A DNA stretch of 64,000 nucleotides, taken from the NCBI RefSeq assembly GCF_027595985.1, contig NC_073303.1, forward strand, positions 25,184,681 through 25,248,680. Direction: 5' to 3'. The stretch comes from Sorex araneus. Taxonomy: Eukaryota; Chordata; Mammalia; Eulipotyphla; Soricidae. The position numbers and the translations under genes are program-made. Positions 24,387 to 35,885 of this stretch are shown here, piece after piece (position 1 is the stretch's first letter; every line of letters begins with the position of its first letter). The notes below the pieces were generated by a model, which saw only the letters and a list, made by a program, of their open reading frames with translations, made no database searches and was not told the origin of the DNA.

Positions 24387-24553
24387 GGGCCGGAGCCAGA
24401 GAGAAAGTACAGTGGATACAGAACATGCACCGCACACAAGCTGACCCGGGTTCAATCTCCAGCACTCCATGTGGTCCTGTATGAGCCCAGAGTGACCCCT
24501 AAGCACAGTGCCAGGAGAGGACCCTGAGTACAGCTAGTGTGGCCCAAAAACCA
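24387..24553 (+). mobile_element. Family A-like SINE, diverged
   Basis: GGGCCGGAGCCAGAG ... CCCGGGTTCAATCTCCAGCA ... GTGTGGCCCAAAAAC. Abuts the L1 body at 24554. Confidence 0.8.
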
Positions 24554-25062
24554 ACAGATGAAAAAATTCAACAAGTTCCAACACCTGTTTATGAGAAAGA
24601 CTCTCATCAGAATGAGGACAGAAGAAACTTTCCTCACTATAGTAAGAAGTCACAAATCCACAGCTAGATTTATTCCATGGCAAAAACACTGAAAGCATTA
24701 CCTGTGTGATCAGTGTTTCACGTAGAGAGTCCCAAGATAAGGATGTCCACTCTCAACACTGTTACTCAAAATAGTATTATAAATCCTTAAAGAGATTCAA
24801 ATTGGAAGAGGCATCGAACTATTACTACTTACTGGTGACATGATACATAGAAAACTCTAAAGACTCCACCAAAAAACCTTCTAGAAATAATAAACCTATA
24901 CATAAAGTGTTGGGCTATAAAAATCAATAAAGAAATCCACTGCACTTTATATGCAAATGCAATGAGGTAAAAAAAGAAAGAAAATATAATCCCATTCACA
25001 ATTGCACCAAATAAAATCTAGTAACTAGATATCAGCCTAAAAAAAAGGAAGTAAAAGACATA

Positions 25063-25243
25063 ATTTTTTTTTTTGTTTTGCTTTTTGGGTCACACCCAGC
25101 AATGCTCAGGGGTTACTCCTGGCTTTGCACTCAGGAATTGCTCCTGGCAGTGCTTGGGGGACCATATAGGATGCCGGGGATCGAACCCGTGTCGGCCGAG
25201 TGCAAGGCAAACGCCCTACCTGCTGTGCTATCGCTCTGGCCCC
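25063..25243 (-). mobile_element. Family A SINE nested in L1
   Basis: Full reverse copy flanked by the duplicated target AAAAGACATAATTTTT (about 25046 and 25243). Confidence 0.95.
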
Positions 25244-25819
25244 AAAAGACATAATTTTTTAAATGTAAAAAAAAAAAAAAAAAGTTAGTGAGCCATATGT
25301 TTTTTATATTTGTTTGAAACAATAAAACTAATAGCCCACCACTCCTGAACAACAACAATAACACACACACACAAGAAAATGGAAACACAGTCCTTGTTCA
25401 TGGTTTGGAAGAATTAATTTGTTAAAATGACTATTCTACTCAAAGCACTATAGAAATCCAAGGCATTCCCCACCAAAATTCCCACAACATTCTCTAGGGA
25501 AATGGTTGGAACAAGTACTTCTATAGTTCATACGAATTAATAAAAACTTCCCCCAATAGCCAAAGCAATCGTGAGAAATAAGAAGATGGGAGACTTCTTT
25601 CCCTGATTTAAGTGATATTATAAAGATACAGTAATCAAAACGGTGGTGCTGGCATCAAAGCCAACTCTCACCAGTACAATAGACTTGAGAGTCCAGAGAT
25701 ATACTCTTCAACAGACTGACAGTTAATCTTTGACAGAGGAACTAGATGCATGACAGAGAGCAAGAAAAGTCACTTCAACAAACACTCGTAGGAAAACTGG
25801 TTAGTCACATGTAATAAAT

Positions 25820-26031
25820 GTTCAAGCGGGCACCAGTAACGTCTCTCATTGTGAGACTTATTTGTTACTGTTTTTGGCATATCGAATACGCCACGGGTAG
25901 CTTGCCAGGCTCTGCCGTGTGGGCGCGATACTCTCGGCAGCTTGCCGGGCTCTCCGAGAGGGGCGGAAGAATCGAACACGGGGTGGCCACGTGAAAGGCA
26001 AACACCCTACCACTGTGCTATCACTCCAGCC
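25820..26031 (-). mobile_element. Family B SINE, 3'-shortened, nested in L1
   Basis: Perfect 12-bp duplication CATGTAATAAAT (25808-25819 and 26032-26043). The last 40 or so bases of the family B consensus are absent although the duplication is intact. Confidence 0.92.
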
Positions 26032-26032
26032 C

Positions 26033-26038
26033 ATGTAA

Positions 26039-26073
<35 letters not shown>

Positions 26074-26076
26074 ATC
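26033..26076. repeat. (AAAT)n microsatellite
   Basis: About 10 AAAT units starting in the target duplication of the family B SINE. Confidence 0.9.
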
Positions 26077-26191
26077 TGGCCCCCTGTCTCATAATATATA
26101 CAAAAGTTAATGCAAAGTGATTAAACACCTCAATATTACACCATATTCCATAAAATCTATCAAGGAAAAGACAGACGAACTCTCCATTCTA

Positions 26192-26305
26192 GGCTGGAGA
26201 GGTAGTTGAGGGCTAAGGCACTTGCCCTGCCTGCAGCTGACCCTGTTCAATTCCCAGCACCACATGGCCCCCTGTGCAGAGAGAGAGGAGTAGTTAACTC
26301 TGCAC
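26192..26305 (+). mobile_element. Family A-like SINE, truncated
   Basis: GGCTGGAGAGGTAGTTGAGG ... TGTTCAATTCCCAGCACCAC, then the body breaks off. Confidence 0.65.
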
Positions 26306-26324
26306 TCACCCTCCAAAAAGCATT

Positions 26325-26500
26325 GAAGGCTAGAAACCTCACACAAGGGTTAGCCCTTGCCTTGCATGGAGCTGACCCCAATTCTATCCCTGGCACCATA
26401 TACGGTCCTGTAGTCACCTCAAGGAGTAAACTCCTAAGAACAGAGTCAAGAGCAATCCCTGAGCACCACTGGATGTGGCCAGAACATACCCACCCCCAAC
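26325..26500 (+). mobile_element. Diverged SINE
   Basis: GCCTTGCATGGAGCTGACCC and GAGCACCACTGGATGTGGCC are readable. Confidence 0.6.
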
Positions 26501-26744
26501 AAAACTCTCAGTCTTCAGAGTTATCTTCAATGAGTAGCCACTGGCTAAGAAAAGAGAAGGAGTATTAAGCAGCTGGGTTTAACAAACTTCCTATAGTGCA
26601 AAAGAAATGGTCACTAGGATTAAAAAAAATACCACACTAAATGGGAGAAAATATCTGAAAAAGAGCTAGTATCCAAGAATGATAAAGAATTTATAAAACT
26701 TAATAACAGAAAACCAAACAATCCCATCAAAAAATGGGAACAAA

Positions 26745-26932
26745 GAGCGGAAAGAAAGCCCAAGTGCATACAGCCAACGCAGGTTCAACTCCCAGCATCA
26801 TATATGGTCACCCAAGCCTGCCAGGAGTAATTCCTAAGTGCAAAGCCGGGAGTAACTCCTAAGCAAATCTAGGAGTAACTCCTGAGCACTGACTGTTGAG
26901 TGTGGCCCCAAAACAAAATGGGGGAAAAAAAA
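26745..26932 (+). mobile_element. Diverged SINE with repeated body segment
   Basis: The GGAGTAACTCCTAAGC-type segment occurs twice in tandem inside the body. Confidence 0.75.
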
Positions 26933-27037
26933 AAACCAGGAAAGAGAAGCTGACACTTCTCAAAGAAAACATATGTATGTCCAATTGGTATGTGTAGTGC
27001 TGGTCATCAAGTGATGAAAATCAAAACAGCACTGAGA

Positions 27038-27221
27038 GGGGCCAGAGCAATAGGACAACAGGTAGGGTGTTTGCCTTGCACATGGCTGACCCAGGTTCGA
27101 ACCCCGGCATCCCATATAGTACCCCCAGCACCGCCAGGAGTAACTCCTGAGTGCAGAGCCAGGAGTAAACCCTGAGCATCACTGGTTGTGGCCCAAAAAG
27201 AAAACAAAAGCAAAAACAAAA
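27038..27221 (+). mobile_element. Family A SINE nested in L1
   Basis: Full length. Its tail is directly followed by the L1 target sequence CACTGAGATATC. Confidence 0.95.
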
Positions 27222-27233
27222 CACTGAGATATC

Positions 27234-27718
27234 CATCTGTGGAATATAGAATAAAAGAGTAGGAGACTAACACCCAAGAAGAGTAGAAATAAGTACCAGG
27301 AGGTTGACTCCATGGCTTGGAAGCCGGCCTCACATTCTGGGGAGAGGGCAACTCAGATAGAGAAGGGAACACCAAGTAAAATGTGGTTGGAGGCCACGAG
27401 GGGGAAGGGTGATGCGTGCTGAATGTAGACTTGAGACTGAACACAATGGCCACTCAACACCTTTATTAAAAGCCACAACACCTAATTAGAGAGAGAGAAC
27501 AAAAGGGATACCCTGCCACAGTGGCAGGGTGGGGTGGGGGGAGATGGGATTGGGGGGGTGGGAGGGATGCTGGGTTTATTTGTGGTGGAGAATGGGCACT
27601 GGTGAAGGGATGGGTTCTCGAACTTTGTATGAGGGAAACATGAGCACGAAAATGTATAAATCTGTAACTGTACCCTCACTGTGACTCACTAATTAAAAAA
27701 TAAATTAAAAAGAAAAAC
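27234..27718 (+). mobile_element. 5'-truncated L1 3' end inserted in older L1
   Basis: Flanked by a perfect 12-bp duplication CACTGAGATATC (27222-27233 and 27719-27730). It contains GGCTTGGAAGCCGGCCTC, a G-rich tract at 27525-27560, ACTGGTGAAGGGATGGGTTC and poly(A). This copy ties the recurring 3' end to L1. Confidence 0.93.
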
Positions 27719-28090
27719 CACTGAGATATCACCTCATACCAGTGAGAATGGCATGTGTTTTTTTTATTATTAAAAAAAAGGTTGGAAACCACCAGCACTG
27801 GGAGGGAAGTGGTGAAAAAAGAAGCCACAGCCCCTGCTGGTGGGAATGTGGTCTGGTTCAGCCTGCATGGAAAAAAGGAGGAGACTTCTCAAAAAATTAA
27901 AAATAGTGCTTCCATCTGACCCAGAGATTCCACCTCTTGGCAACTGCCTCAAGAACACAAAGACATTACTCTGAAAAGGCACGGACACGCCTGTTTTACT
28001 GCAGCACTATTCACAAGAGCCAAGACCTATTAACTACCCAAGTGCCCAACGACAGATAAAGAAACTGTGGAACATACACGCAACAAACTA

Positions 28091-28336
28091 CTGTAGCACT
28101 GTCCTCCTGTTGTTCATCAATTTGCTCGAGTGGGCACCAGTAATGTCTCCATGGTCAGACTTGTTGTTACTGTCTTTGGCATATCGAATACGCCACGGGG
28201 AGCTTGCCAGGCTCTGTGGTGCGGGCGGGATACTCTCGGTAGCTTGCTGGGTTCTCCAAGAGGGACGGAGGAATCGAACCAAGGTCGGCCGCGTGCGAGG
28301 CAAACACCCTACCCGCTATGCTATCTACACAGCTCA
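28091..28336 (-). mobile_element. Family B SINE nested in L1
   Basis: Full length, from GTAGCACTGTCCTCCTG (3' end) to the complement of the tRNA-like head. Confidence 0.93.
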
Positions 28337-28676
28337 AAGAATAGATTAAACCCCACATTTCATCTTTTGAAATGGAACTAGAGGGTATCACGCTAGTGAA
28401 AGGGGAAAGGAAAAATACTAGATGATCTCATTCATATACGGCGTATAAAACTACACATGGGGAAGCAACAGCGGCCAATGGTAGCAGACTGCGAGAACCT
28501 GCCTAGGGAAGGGAGCTCGCTAACGGAGGAGTCAGTGATGGGAAGATGTGGGCACTCTGGTGGCATGTGGGGTGCGGCAACACTACCTGAAACACTGATG
28601 TTAACACTACTGTCAATCATGGTGCCGAAAAAAATCTTCAGATGTCAGGAAAAAAAAGAAACCCCAGAGATTCTAT

Positions 28677-28845
28677 TTGTTTTGTTTTGGGGCCACACCT
28701 GGCAATAGTCAGGGTTACTCCTGGTTCTGTGCTCAGGAATTACTCCTGGCAGTGCTCGGAGGCCATATGGAATGCCAGGGATTGAACCCAGGTCAGCCTT
28801 GTGACAAGGCAAGAGACCTACCTGCTGTACTCTCACTCCAGCCTC
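28677..28845 (-). mobile_element. Family A SINE
   Basis: Reverse copy, moderately diverged, ends CTCTCACTCCAGCCT. Confidence 0.9.
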
Positions 28846-28875
28846 AAAGAACCTTTCCTCAAAACCCTTCCACGT

Positions 28876-29044
28876 GGGGCTGGAGCAATAGCACAGCGGG
28901 TAGGGCGTTTGCCTCGCACGCGGCCGACCCGGGTTTGATTCCCAGCATCCCATATGGTCCCCTGAGCACCGCTCTGAGTGCAGAGCCAGGAATAACCCCT
29001 GTGCATCGCCAGGTGTGACCCAAAAAGCAACAAAACAAAACAAA
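28876..29044 (+). mobile_element. Family A SINE
   Basis: Young-looking copy with near-consensus head. The flanks CCTTCCACGT and CTTTCCACGT look like a target duplication. Confidence 0.95.
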
Positions 29045-29134
29045 ACTTTCCACGTTTCTTTTACATTTTTTTCTATACCGATATTACCATCTATAAATAA
29101 TCAGTCTTTAAGACTGCTTTTTGTTGTTGTCGCT

Positions 29135-29244
29135 TTTCCCTTTGGTTTTGGGGCCTTTTCTAGCAGTGCTCAGAGGCCCACGGGAGGTGCCTGGGATTGA
29201 GCCAAGAAAACGTGCTTTAGTATCCTTACTATCTCACTGCCCCA
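29135..29244 (-). mobile_element. Diverged SINE, partial
   Basis: Reverse, GGTTTTGGGGCC ... CTATCTCACTGCCCC. Confidence 0.6.
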
Positions 29245-29284
29245 AAGACAGAATTCTTTTTCCTTCAACAGGAAAGTTTTCCAT

Positions 29285-29450
29285 TCTTTTTGTTTTGTTT
29301 TTGCTTTTTGGATCACACCTGGTGATGCACAGGGGCTGCTCCTAGCTTTGTACTCAGGAGTTACTCCTGGCAGTGCTCAGGGGACCAGATTAGATGCTGG
29401 GAATCGCATGCAAGGCAATGCCCTACCCGCTCTGCTATCACTCCAGTCCA
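29285..29450 (-). mobile_element. Family A SINE
   Basis: Reverse copy with a small deletion in the B-box side (GGGAATCGCATGCAAGG). Confidence 0.9.
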
Positions 29451-29689
29451 AGGTTTCCATTCTAAAATATGTCTATTCTCTTTTTACTTAGCTATTTTTC
29501 TTATCAATAGTTATAATTTCATATGCTTCTTAGACTGCACAACCCTTAAAACCCTAATTCCTACCTTTTAAATTGTAATTGGAAAAATCGTCAACACCAA
29601 TGCATATTTGGAAGACTTAGAAATAAATTCTCCTAGTATCTACCCATGGGGGAAGAGGGGAACCTTCCATGTAATTCAGAAATAGCCCA

Positions 29690-30070
29690 AGTACTCAACA
29701 ACAGATGATGGATAAAGAAACTGTGGTGTCACCAGATCTATGGTGATCTAATTTTTTATGGGGAAAAAAAACCAAAACTGAACAAATGATCGCCTCTTGA
29801 ACAAATGGCATAGGGAAAACTGGATAACCAATGTAAAAACTGAAGCTTACCAAAAACTCAATTCAAAGCAGTGGATCGAAGACTTGAGAACAAACCCATG
29901 GACCCTGACTGTGGAGCTGTGGTTACCAGAGCAGGAGAGAGGAGGCAGGGGTGGAGGGGAGGCCTGACAGACTGCAGTGCGGAGAGGCAGGCCTGGAGGG
30001 GAGGCCTTTGCAACTCGGGTGGTGCAACTATGGTGGAGGTTGTGGTGTGGTAATGCACACTTTGAAAAGG
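29690..30070 (+). mobile_element. Old L1 fragments
   Basis: CCCAAGTACTCAACAACAGA, GGAAAACTGGATAACCAATG and CAGTGGATCGAAGACTTGAG are L1 ORF2/3' words, rearranged. Confidence 0.55.
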
Positions 30071-30208
30071 CATGAAATATGTCCCTAAAACACAGGTCCC
30101 TAAAAATCTCAATAATAGTAATAAAAATAATAATAAATCTTCATCTCTTTAGTTTTGGTTCCAATACATTCATTAACTACTCAAGAGGCAGAAAGATTTA
30201 GGATTCTT

Positions 30209-30396
30209 TTTTTTTTTTTTTTTTTTTTTTTTTCTTTTTGGGTCACACCTGGCGATGCACAGGGGTTACTCCTGGCTCTGCACTCAGGAATTAGCCCTGG
30301 CCGTGCTCAGGGGACCATATGGGATGCTGGGATTTGAACCCGGGTCGGCCGCGTGCAAGGCAAACGCCCTACCCGCTGTGCTATCTCTCCAGCCCC
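30209..30396 (-). mobile_element. Family A SINE, very young
   Basis: Poly(T) of about 25, intact body, and a perfect 15-bp target duplication AGATTTAGGATTCTT (30194-30208 and 30397-30411). The body differs from the copy at 37806-38008 at one position that I can find. Confidence 0.98.
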
Positions 30397-30467
30397 AGAT
30401 TTAGGATTCTTATCTTACATATAGAGGAACAGCAGTAATAGTCTAATAGTAACTGGCACTGTTTTAT

Positions 30468-30471
30468 TTTC

Positions 30472-30518
<47 letters not shown>

Positions 30519-30520
30519 TG
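30468..30520. repeat. (TTTA)n microsatellite
   Basis: About 13 TTTA units. Confidence 0.95.
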
Positions 30521-30589
30521 GTTTTGAGTATTATTCAGAATTCCAGGAATATAAGCAAAATTCCAGGAAGATGTACCAACTGCATCAAT

Positions 30590-30730
30590 GCTAAGGGATT
30601 ACTCCTGGCTGCACTCAGAAATCACTTCTGGGGGGTGCTCAGGGGAGCCTTAAGGGGTGCCAGGGATCCAACCTGAGTCAGTCACGTGCAAGGCAGACAC
30701 CCTACCTGCTGAACTATGGCTCCAGCTCCC
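30590..30730 (-). mobile_element. Family A-like SINE, diverged
   Basis: Reverse, GGATTACTCCTGGCTGC ... ACTATGGCTCCAGCTCCC. Confidence 0.75.
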
Positions 30731-31603
30731 TAAACCTTCCTTGAGTGATTTAATCCTCATTTAGGACCTCTACTCTTGTTTTTTTGTTTTGCTTTCTGAT
30801 TTGAAATTGCTACTGCCAGTAACAAAACATAAGCTCTAGAGCTAAACTAAATTATTCATATGATCAAAAAAGCACAGCTGCAAGAAGTATAATGAACTAA
30901 TTTGGAAAAAATAATAGAGAAAGTCTTATAAACACGCTATCAAATATTAATTTCCTTAAAAGAAACACATTTTATGAGATTAAAACTCTACATGTTATAT
31001 TACAATGTTCTCATTTTGTGCATGTGAATTTTTACATATGGCCCTTCTCTGTTAATTGTATTTATAGAGTAAGGAAAACATTGTAAAATATGTTTCCCAG
31101 TATTAAAATGGATCTGGGGAACATTTAAGAAATATTCTATAATCCATTCATTTCTCATTTCTTAGATGAAAATTTCCTTTTAATTCAAATCATGTTTTAA
31201 CCTATTTCCTTACTTTTCCTGTCATTGCATGCTCTTACCTAAAAGTAACTTAGGAATCAGTTTTCTGGGACAGAATGTATTTATTATACAAAAAAAAATT
31301 AGCAAACATCTCTGGTGATTATCATACAATGGTGCAAAAACTCACAGAAATAACATTTTTATTAAGTTTGTGCATACTTAAAACACTTTAACTCAGTAAT
31401 CAAATAACAATACTTAATGTATTTAATAACAATACTTAATGTATTTAATACAAACACCCCAAATGATCACTTGGTCTACTAAATACATTTACAAAAAGAT
31501 TCCTTTAACCACTTAAAAATCTTCAGACACTTTATTGTGTGATCTAGAGTATGGAATCAAACAGCAAAAGGACGAAGCTAGCAAGCCGCTTCCTTTTCTT
31601 TTC

Positions 31604-31722
31604 TTTTTTATTGGGGGGGCCATAAATGATGGTGCTTAGGCTTACTCCTGGGGATAGAACCCAGGTCAGCCACATGCAAGGCAAACGCTTTACTCTCTAT
31701 ACTACTGCCGCAACAGGGCCAT
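31604..31722 (-). mobile_element. Diverged SINE, partial
   Basis: Reverse, GATAGAACCCAGGTCAGCC and CATGCAAGGCAAACGC. Confidence 0.6.
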
Positions 31723-32172
31723 ACTCTCTCATCTTTCTTCACTACAAAGGCTCGTTAACCTTTGATCACGGTGGAAAGTTTAACCAGGTACAGGCCAGCT
31801 AACTCTGTTCAGAGAGCAACTCTCACAGTCACAGAGGTTATCCCCAGCTTCTGGCACCATCTGATAAATGTAAATATGACAACCTTTATCACTTATATAA
31901 AAAAAACTGAACACGATCATGAGATGGTATGTGTGAGAGACCACACATTTTGGCACCTGGAAATTCAATTTGTTACCAATACTTAAATTTTTAATTCATT
32001 GTTTCTGGAGTTGGGTATCATTAATACTTTTTAAAAAATGTTTAAGAGTTTCAAGATACTGCAGTTATTGTCTTTGAAGACCTGGGGGCGGGTTAAAAGT
32101 TGGACAGTGCCTAAAGCAGTGACTAAAAAGAGGCTGAAAGGGATTCCTCTTAAACTTTTCAATTTCACTTAG

Positions 32173-32360
32173 TCAGGGGCAGAGAGCTAGTACGGAAGAT
32201 CAAACTCTTGTCTTGCATGAGGCTGCCATGGCAGCCTTGATAGCCTGGTTCAAATTTCTGACACCATAAACGGTCCCTTGAACTTGAATCACTAGGGGCT
32301 ACTCCTGATAACAAAGCCAGGAGCAGCTCCCGAGCACCACTGAATGAAGCCTCAAAACAA
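32173..32360 (+). mobile_element. Diverged SINE
   Basis: GGCAGAGAGCTAGTACGG head and GAGCACCACTGAATGAAGCC tail. It carries the target sequence for the next insertion in its A-rich end. Confidence 0.65.
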
Positions 32361-32384
32361 AAATCAACCCTTTTTTTGGGGGGG

Positions 32385-32563
32385 GGGGCTGGAGCAATAG
32401 CACAGCAGGTAGGGCGTTTGCCTTGCACGCGGCCGACCTGGGTTCAATTCCCAGCATCCCATATGGTCCCCTGAGCACTGCCAGGAGTGATTCCTGAGTG
32501 CAGAGCCAGGAGTAACCCCTGTGCATCACCAGGTGTGACCTCCCCCCCCCCAAAAAAAAAAAA
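32385..32563 (+). mobile_element. Family A SINE
   Basis: Young-looking copy in the tail of the preceding SINE, with AAATCAACCCTTTTT on both sides. Confidence 0.95.
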
Positions 32564-32899
32564 AATCAACCCTTTTTAAGTCTTCTACTCTTTCCTAAAT
32601 TGTTTCTCATTACTGGGCCTCCTTTCTACAAATACAGAATGGCCCAAAAACAAAAACAAAAATAACCAACCCCAAATCAGGAAAGACACATTTTTTTTTA
32701 AGACACATCTTAAGGTATCTCAGTACAGAAAATTAAAGCATAAAAAACAAGTAAGTTTGTTTCTTATGACTGGTAGAAAAGCCAGGACCGAATTCAGATG
32801 ACACAAATAATTTTTGCCCTGAACAATGACTTAAACGAAGAAAAGCAAAACAATGAAATATGACAATGATATCTTCAAAACCCATATATTCTTTGCTTT

Positions 32900-33076
32900 T
32901 GGTCTTGGTTTTCTGGCCCCACCAAGCAGTGCTCAGTGGGTATTCCCGGCTCTGCACTCAGGGATCACTCATTCCCAGTGGGGCTTGGAGAATCATATGC
33001 GATGCCAGAGATCAAACTGAGACTGGCTGCGTACAAGGCAAGTGCCCTACCCACCATACTTACTGGTCCAGCCCCA
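32900..33076 (-). mobile_element. Family A-like SINE
   Basis: Reverse, TTCTGGCCCCACCAAGCAG to TACTGGTCCAGCCCC. Confidence 0.8.
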
Positions 33077-33297
33077 AACCCACATGTTCTTAAATTAGCA
33101 TAAGCAACATCAATGGATCCCAAGTCTCATGGAGGTATTTGAGGGTTCCATAAATGTTTGGCTTGCATACTATTATCAAAGTACTTTTAATATTTAAAGA
33201 GCTCTGTCACATTTGTTGATGTTTATTAATGATATTTATAAATTAACAGTGTACACACTGCATAATATGACATTAAGAACTGTATTAAAAATACATA

Positions 33298-33322
33298 TAC
33301 ACATACACACACACACACATAT
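33298..33322. repeat. (CA)n tract
   Basis: Short CA/TA alternation. Confidence 0.8.
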
Positions 33323-33481
33323 GTATAACCACAGCAGTTAAGCTGTCAGGTCAATTTGACTTTATACAAACCTTAGAATCAAGTTCTTCCTGTCAGCTAT
33401 TCCATATATCTCAACTTCTTATAAACACATCAATGGTTAGGAAACATGCTGCTCTGTATTAAACTTTTTAAAAACTCAGGT

Positions 33482-33675
33482 CTGGGGTTGGAGTGGGAGT
33501 ATAATGGGTAGAGAGCTTGCCTTGCCTGTGGCTGACCCAGGTTCAACCCCCAGCACCCCATCTGGTCCCCCAAGACTCTCCAGAATGATCCTTGAGCATG
33601 AAGCCAGCAGTTAGCCCAAAGTACTGCTGGGTGTACCAAAAAAACAAAAACAAAAACAAAAAACAAACAAACAAA
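33482..33675 (+). mobile_element. Family A-like SINE
   Basis: TCTGGGGTTGGAGTGGGAG head, ends in an (AAAAAC)n tail. Confidence 0.8.
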
Positions 33676-33904
33676 AATCCTCAGGTTCATAGGAGTAATT
33701 TTGTTATTATTGTTCCCAAATAAAAGTGCCGTCACTGGGGGGGAAATCATATATAGTCATGGAAAATTATACCCAGAAATAGAAACCTGTGAAAAAGTGA
33801 TTTTCTCAATGGTACAAATTAAAATGGAACAAGAAATTAAGAAACTGCCAAGTGATTACAACAGCACCCATAATCCGGCTCCAAAATGAAGTCTCCGTGT
33901 CCTT

Positions 33905-34026
33905 CAGCACTGCTCAGCGGTTACTCCCGAAATGCTCAGGGGCCTGAACCGTGTTAAAGTCTGAACCCGGGATTCCAGGATGCAGAGCATATACTCCAGC
34001 CCCGCGGAGCTATCTCCCAACCCCGA
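33905..34026 (-). mobile_element. Diverged SINE
   Basis: Reverse, CACTGCTCAGCGGTTACTCC with a doubled CCAGCCCC / CCAACCCC end. Confidence 0.5.
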
Positions 34027-34157
34027 CATTCTATTTAAAATAAAGTTCTACTTAGTGAAACAAAAGTGTTATTAATTAAAGCATCATTTACCTGTAGGGT
34101 TTTTTTTCTTTACTATTGGAAAAAGCTTCAATTGGGGAAAAAAAAAAATTTAATTTT

Positions 34158-34325
34158 CTTGGTTTTGGGGTCATACCAGGCTACGCTCAAGGCTTACTCC
34201 TGGTGCTGTACTCAGCATCACTCCTGGTGATGCTCAGGGACCCACAAGCAGTGCTGGGGAATCAAAGTGAGGTCAGCCACACGTAAGGCAAGCACCTTAA
34301 CCCCTGTATAATGTTTCCAGTCTGA
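34158..34325 (-). mobile_element. Family A-like SINE
   Basis: Reverse, GGTTTTGGGGTCATACCAGG to ATGTTTCCAGTCT. Confidence 0.75.
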
Positions 34326-34494
34326 AAACTTTCAGCTTTCAAGCAGAAAAAGTCTGAAGAGCCAAGTGATAAGATTCATATATTTTGAATTTTTTTTCTT
34401 CACAGTATCAACAACGTAAAATTACTTTAAAAATCTTCACGGCAACTGCTAGGAATGGAATAGTTCTTTTTGTACAGAAATTATATGAATTCTT

Positions 34495-34654
34495 GGGGCC
34501 AGAGCGATAGTACAGGGGGTAGGGCATATGCCTTGAACACGGCTGACCTGGGTTCAATCCCTGGCATTCCATATGGTCCCCCAAGCACCGCTAGGAGTAA
34601 TTCCTGAATGCAGAGCTAGGAGTAACCCCTGTGACCACACCCCCCCCAAAAAAA
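34495..34654 (+). mobile_element. Family A SINE with 21-bp target duplication
   Basis: Flanked by the same 21 bases, whose core is CAGAAATTATATGAATTCTT (34474-34494 and 34655-34675), an exceptionally long clean duplication. The tail is C-rich before a short A run. Confidence 0.95.
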
Positions 34655-34902
34655 ACAGAAATTATATGAATTCTTGAAGTTGGAGAGATGGTAAAGCAAG
34701 TACAATGTTTTCTTTGTAGAATGACAGAGTTCTCAAATTCTCAAACTGATAGAAAACATTTTTTGTATTATTAAACACTGAAAGTTCAGTAAGTTTCTAA
34801 ATATAATAAATTTTACCTAACATGCATCTAATAATATTTTTGTCACATTTATAAGAATATTTGAATCTGGAAAATTTGCATTTGAAGATTTAAAAAACTA
34901 CA

Positions 34903-35310
34903 GTAGAAATAAGGATCATGAGGATCGCTCCACGGCTTGGAAGCCGGCCTCCCATGTTGGGGGAAAAGGCAGCTCAGATGAAGAAGGGACCACCAAGTAA
35001 AGGATGCTTGGACAGCCCTCTCGGGATGGGAGATACATGCTGAAGGTAGACTGTAGACCACACATGATGGCCACTTAATGCCTGTATTGCAAACCCACAA
35101 CACCCAAAGGGAGAGAGTGAGTAAAAGGGAATGTGCCTGCCACAGAGGGGGTGGGATACTGGGAACACTGGTGGTGGAGAATGGGCACTGGTGAAGGGAT
35201 GGGTACTCAATCCTTGTGTGACTGAGACGTAAGCACAAAAGTTTGTGTGTCTGTAACTGTACCTCACGGTGATTTATTAAAAAATAATAATAATAAAATT
35301 TAAAGATTAA
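34903..35310 (+). mobile_element. L1 3' end, 5'-truncated
   Basis: CACGGCTTGGAAGCCGGCCT, ATGGGCACTGGTGAAGGGAT, CTGTAACTGTACCTCACGG and an (AAT)n/poly(A) tail. A close relative of the 27234 copy. Confidence 0.9.
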
Positions 35311-35534
35311 AAAAAATAATTTTTTTTTAACGAAGAAAAAAAATACAGTATGAAATTATACATAAAATGATATCCATCCTTGATAGGACATTTCAAGACT
35401 AAGCCACCCTCTCAATTTTTTTTGCACTGAAATAACCCTTGATAACAAAAATAGTCTCCAAACTCTGATAATATAGGCTTAAGCAAGCCAGGCAAATAAA
35501 ACAAAATTCCCCTAACAATTTTTCTTAAAATGTC

Positions 35535-35620
35535 TTAGGCCAAGAGTTGTAGCTCAGCAACAGAGTGTTTGCCGAGCATGGTCAAGGCTCTGAGTTCAAT
35601 CCCCACTACCATAAAACTTA
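35535..35620 (+). mobile_element. tRNA-Ala-like SINE head
   Basis: AGTTGTAGCTCAGCAACAGA (A box) and CTGAGTTCAATCCCCACTAC (B box) give a clear RNA polymerase III promoter shape resembling tRNA-Ala-derived elements. No CCA or intact cloverleaf, so not a tRNA gene. Confidence 0.55.
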
Positions 35621-35699
35621 CCTAGAGTTTCGGGTGAATTTGTACTATACTTCGTATCATACCTTTTTCATTTAAAGTATTTTAAATGCTACCCCTCTA

Positions 35700-35885
35700 G
35701 GAACCAGAGCAATAGCACAGCGGGTAGGGTAGGGCGTTTGCCTTGCACGAGGCCTACCCGAGTTCAATCCCCAGCATCCCTTATGGTCCCCCAAGCACCG
35801 CCCGGAGTAATTCCTGAGTCCAGAGCCAGGAGTAACCCCTGTGCATCACTGGGTGTGACCCGAAAAAGAAAACAAAAACCAAACA
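35700..35885 (+). mobile_element. Family A SINE
   Basis: GGGTAGGGTAGGGCG duplication in the head; flanks AATGCTACCCCTCT / AATGCTACTCCTCT. Confidence 0.93.

Larger units (their letters stand above)
24554..28640 (+). mobile_element. Broken L1 with at least seven nested inserts
   Basis: Begins with reverse-transcriptase-region sequence of L1 ORF2 (AAGATAAGGATGTCCACTCT region at 24735) and continues through the ORF2 end to the 3' UTR (ACTAGATGATCTCATTCATA at 28418). The inserts are SINEs at 25063, 25820 (B), 26192, 26325, 26745, 27038 and 28091 (B), plus an L1 3' end at 27234-27718. No intact frame remains. Confidence 0.85.

Noticed and set aside
27007..27453. 148-codon open frame and many others with WLCTQELLLAVL or LALHSGITPG peptides
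   Set aside because: These are translations of antisense family A SINEs. The same peptides recur at dozens of places because the SINE recurs.
35535..35620. Possible tRNA-Ala gene
   Set aside because: A and B boxes are present but the acceptor and anticodon stems do not pair. Better read as a SINE head.
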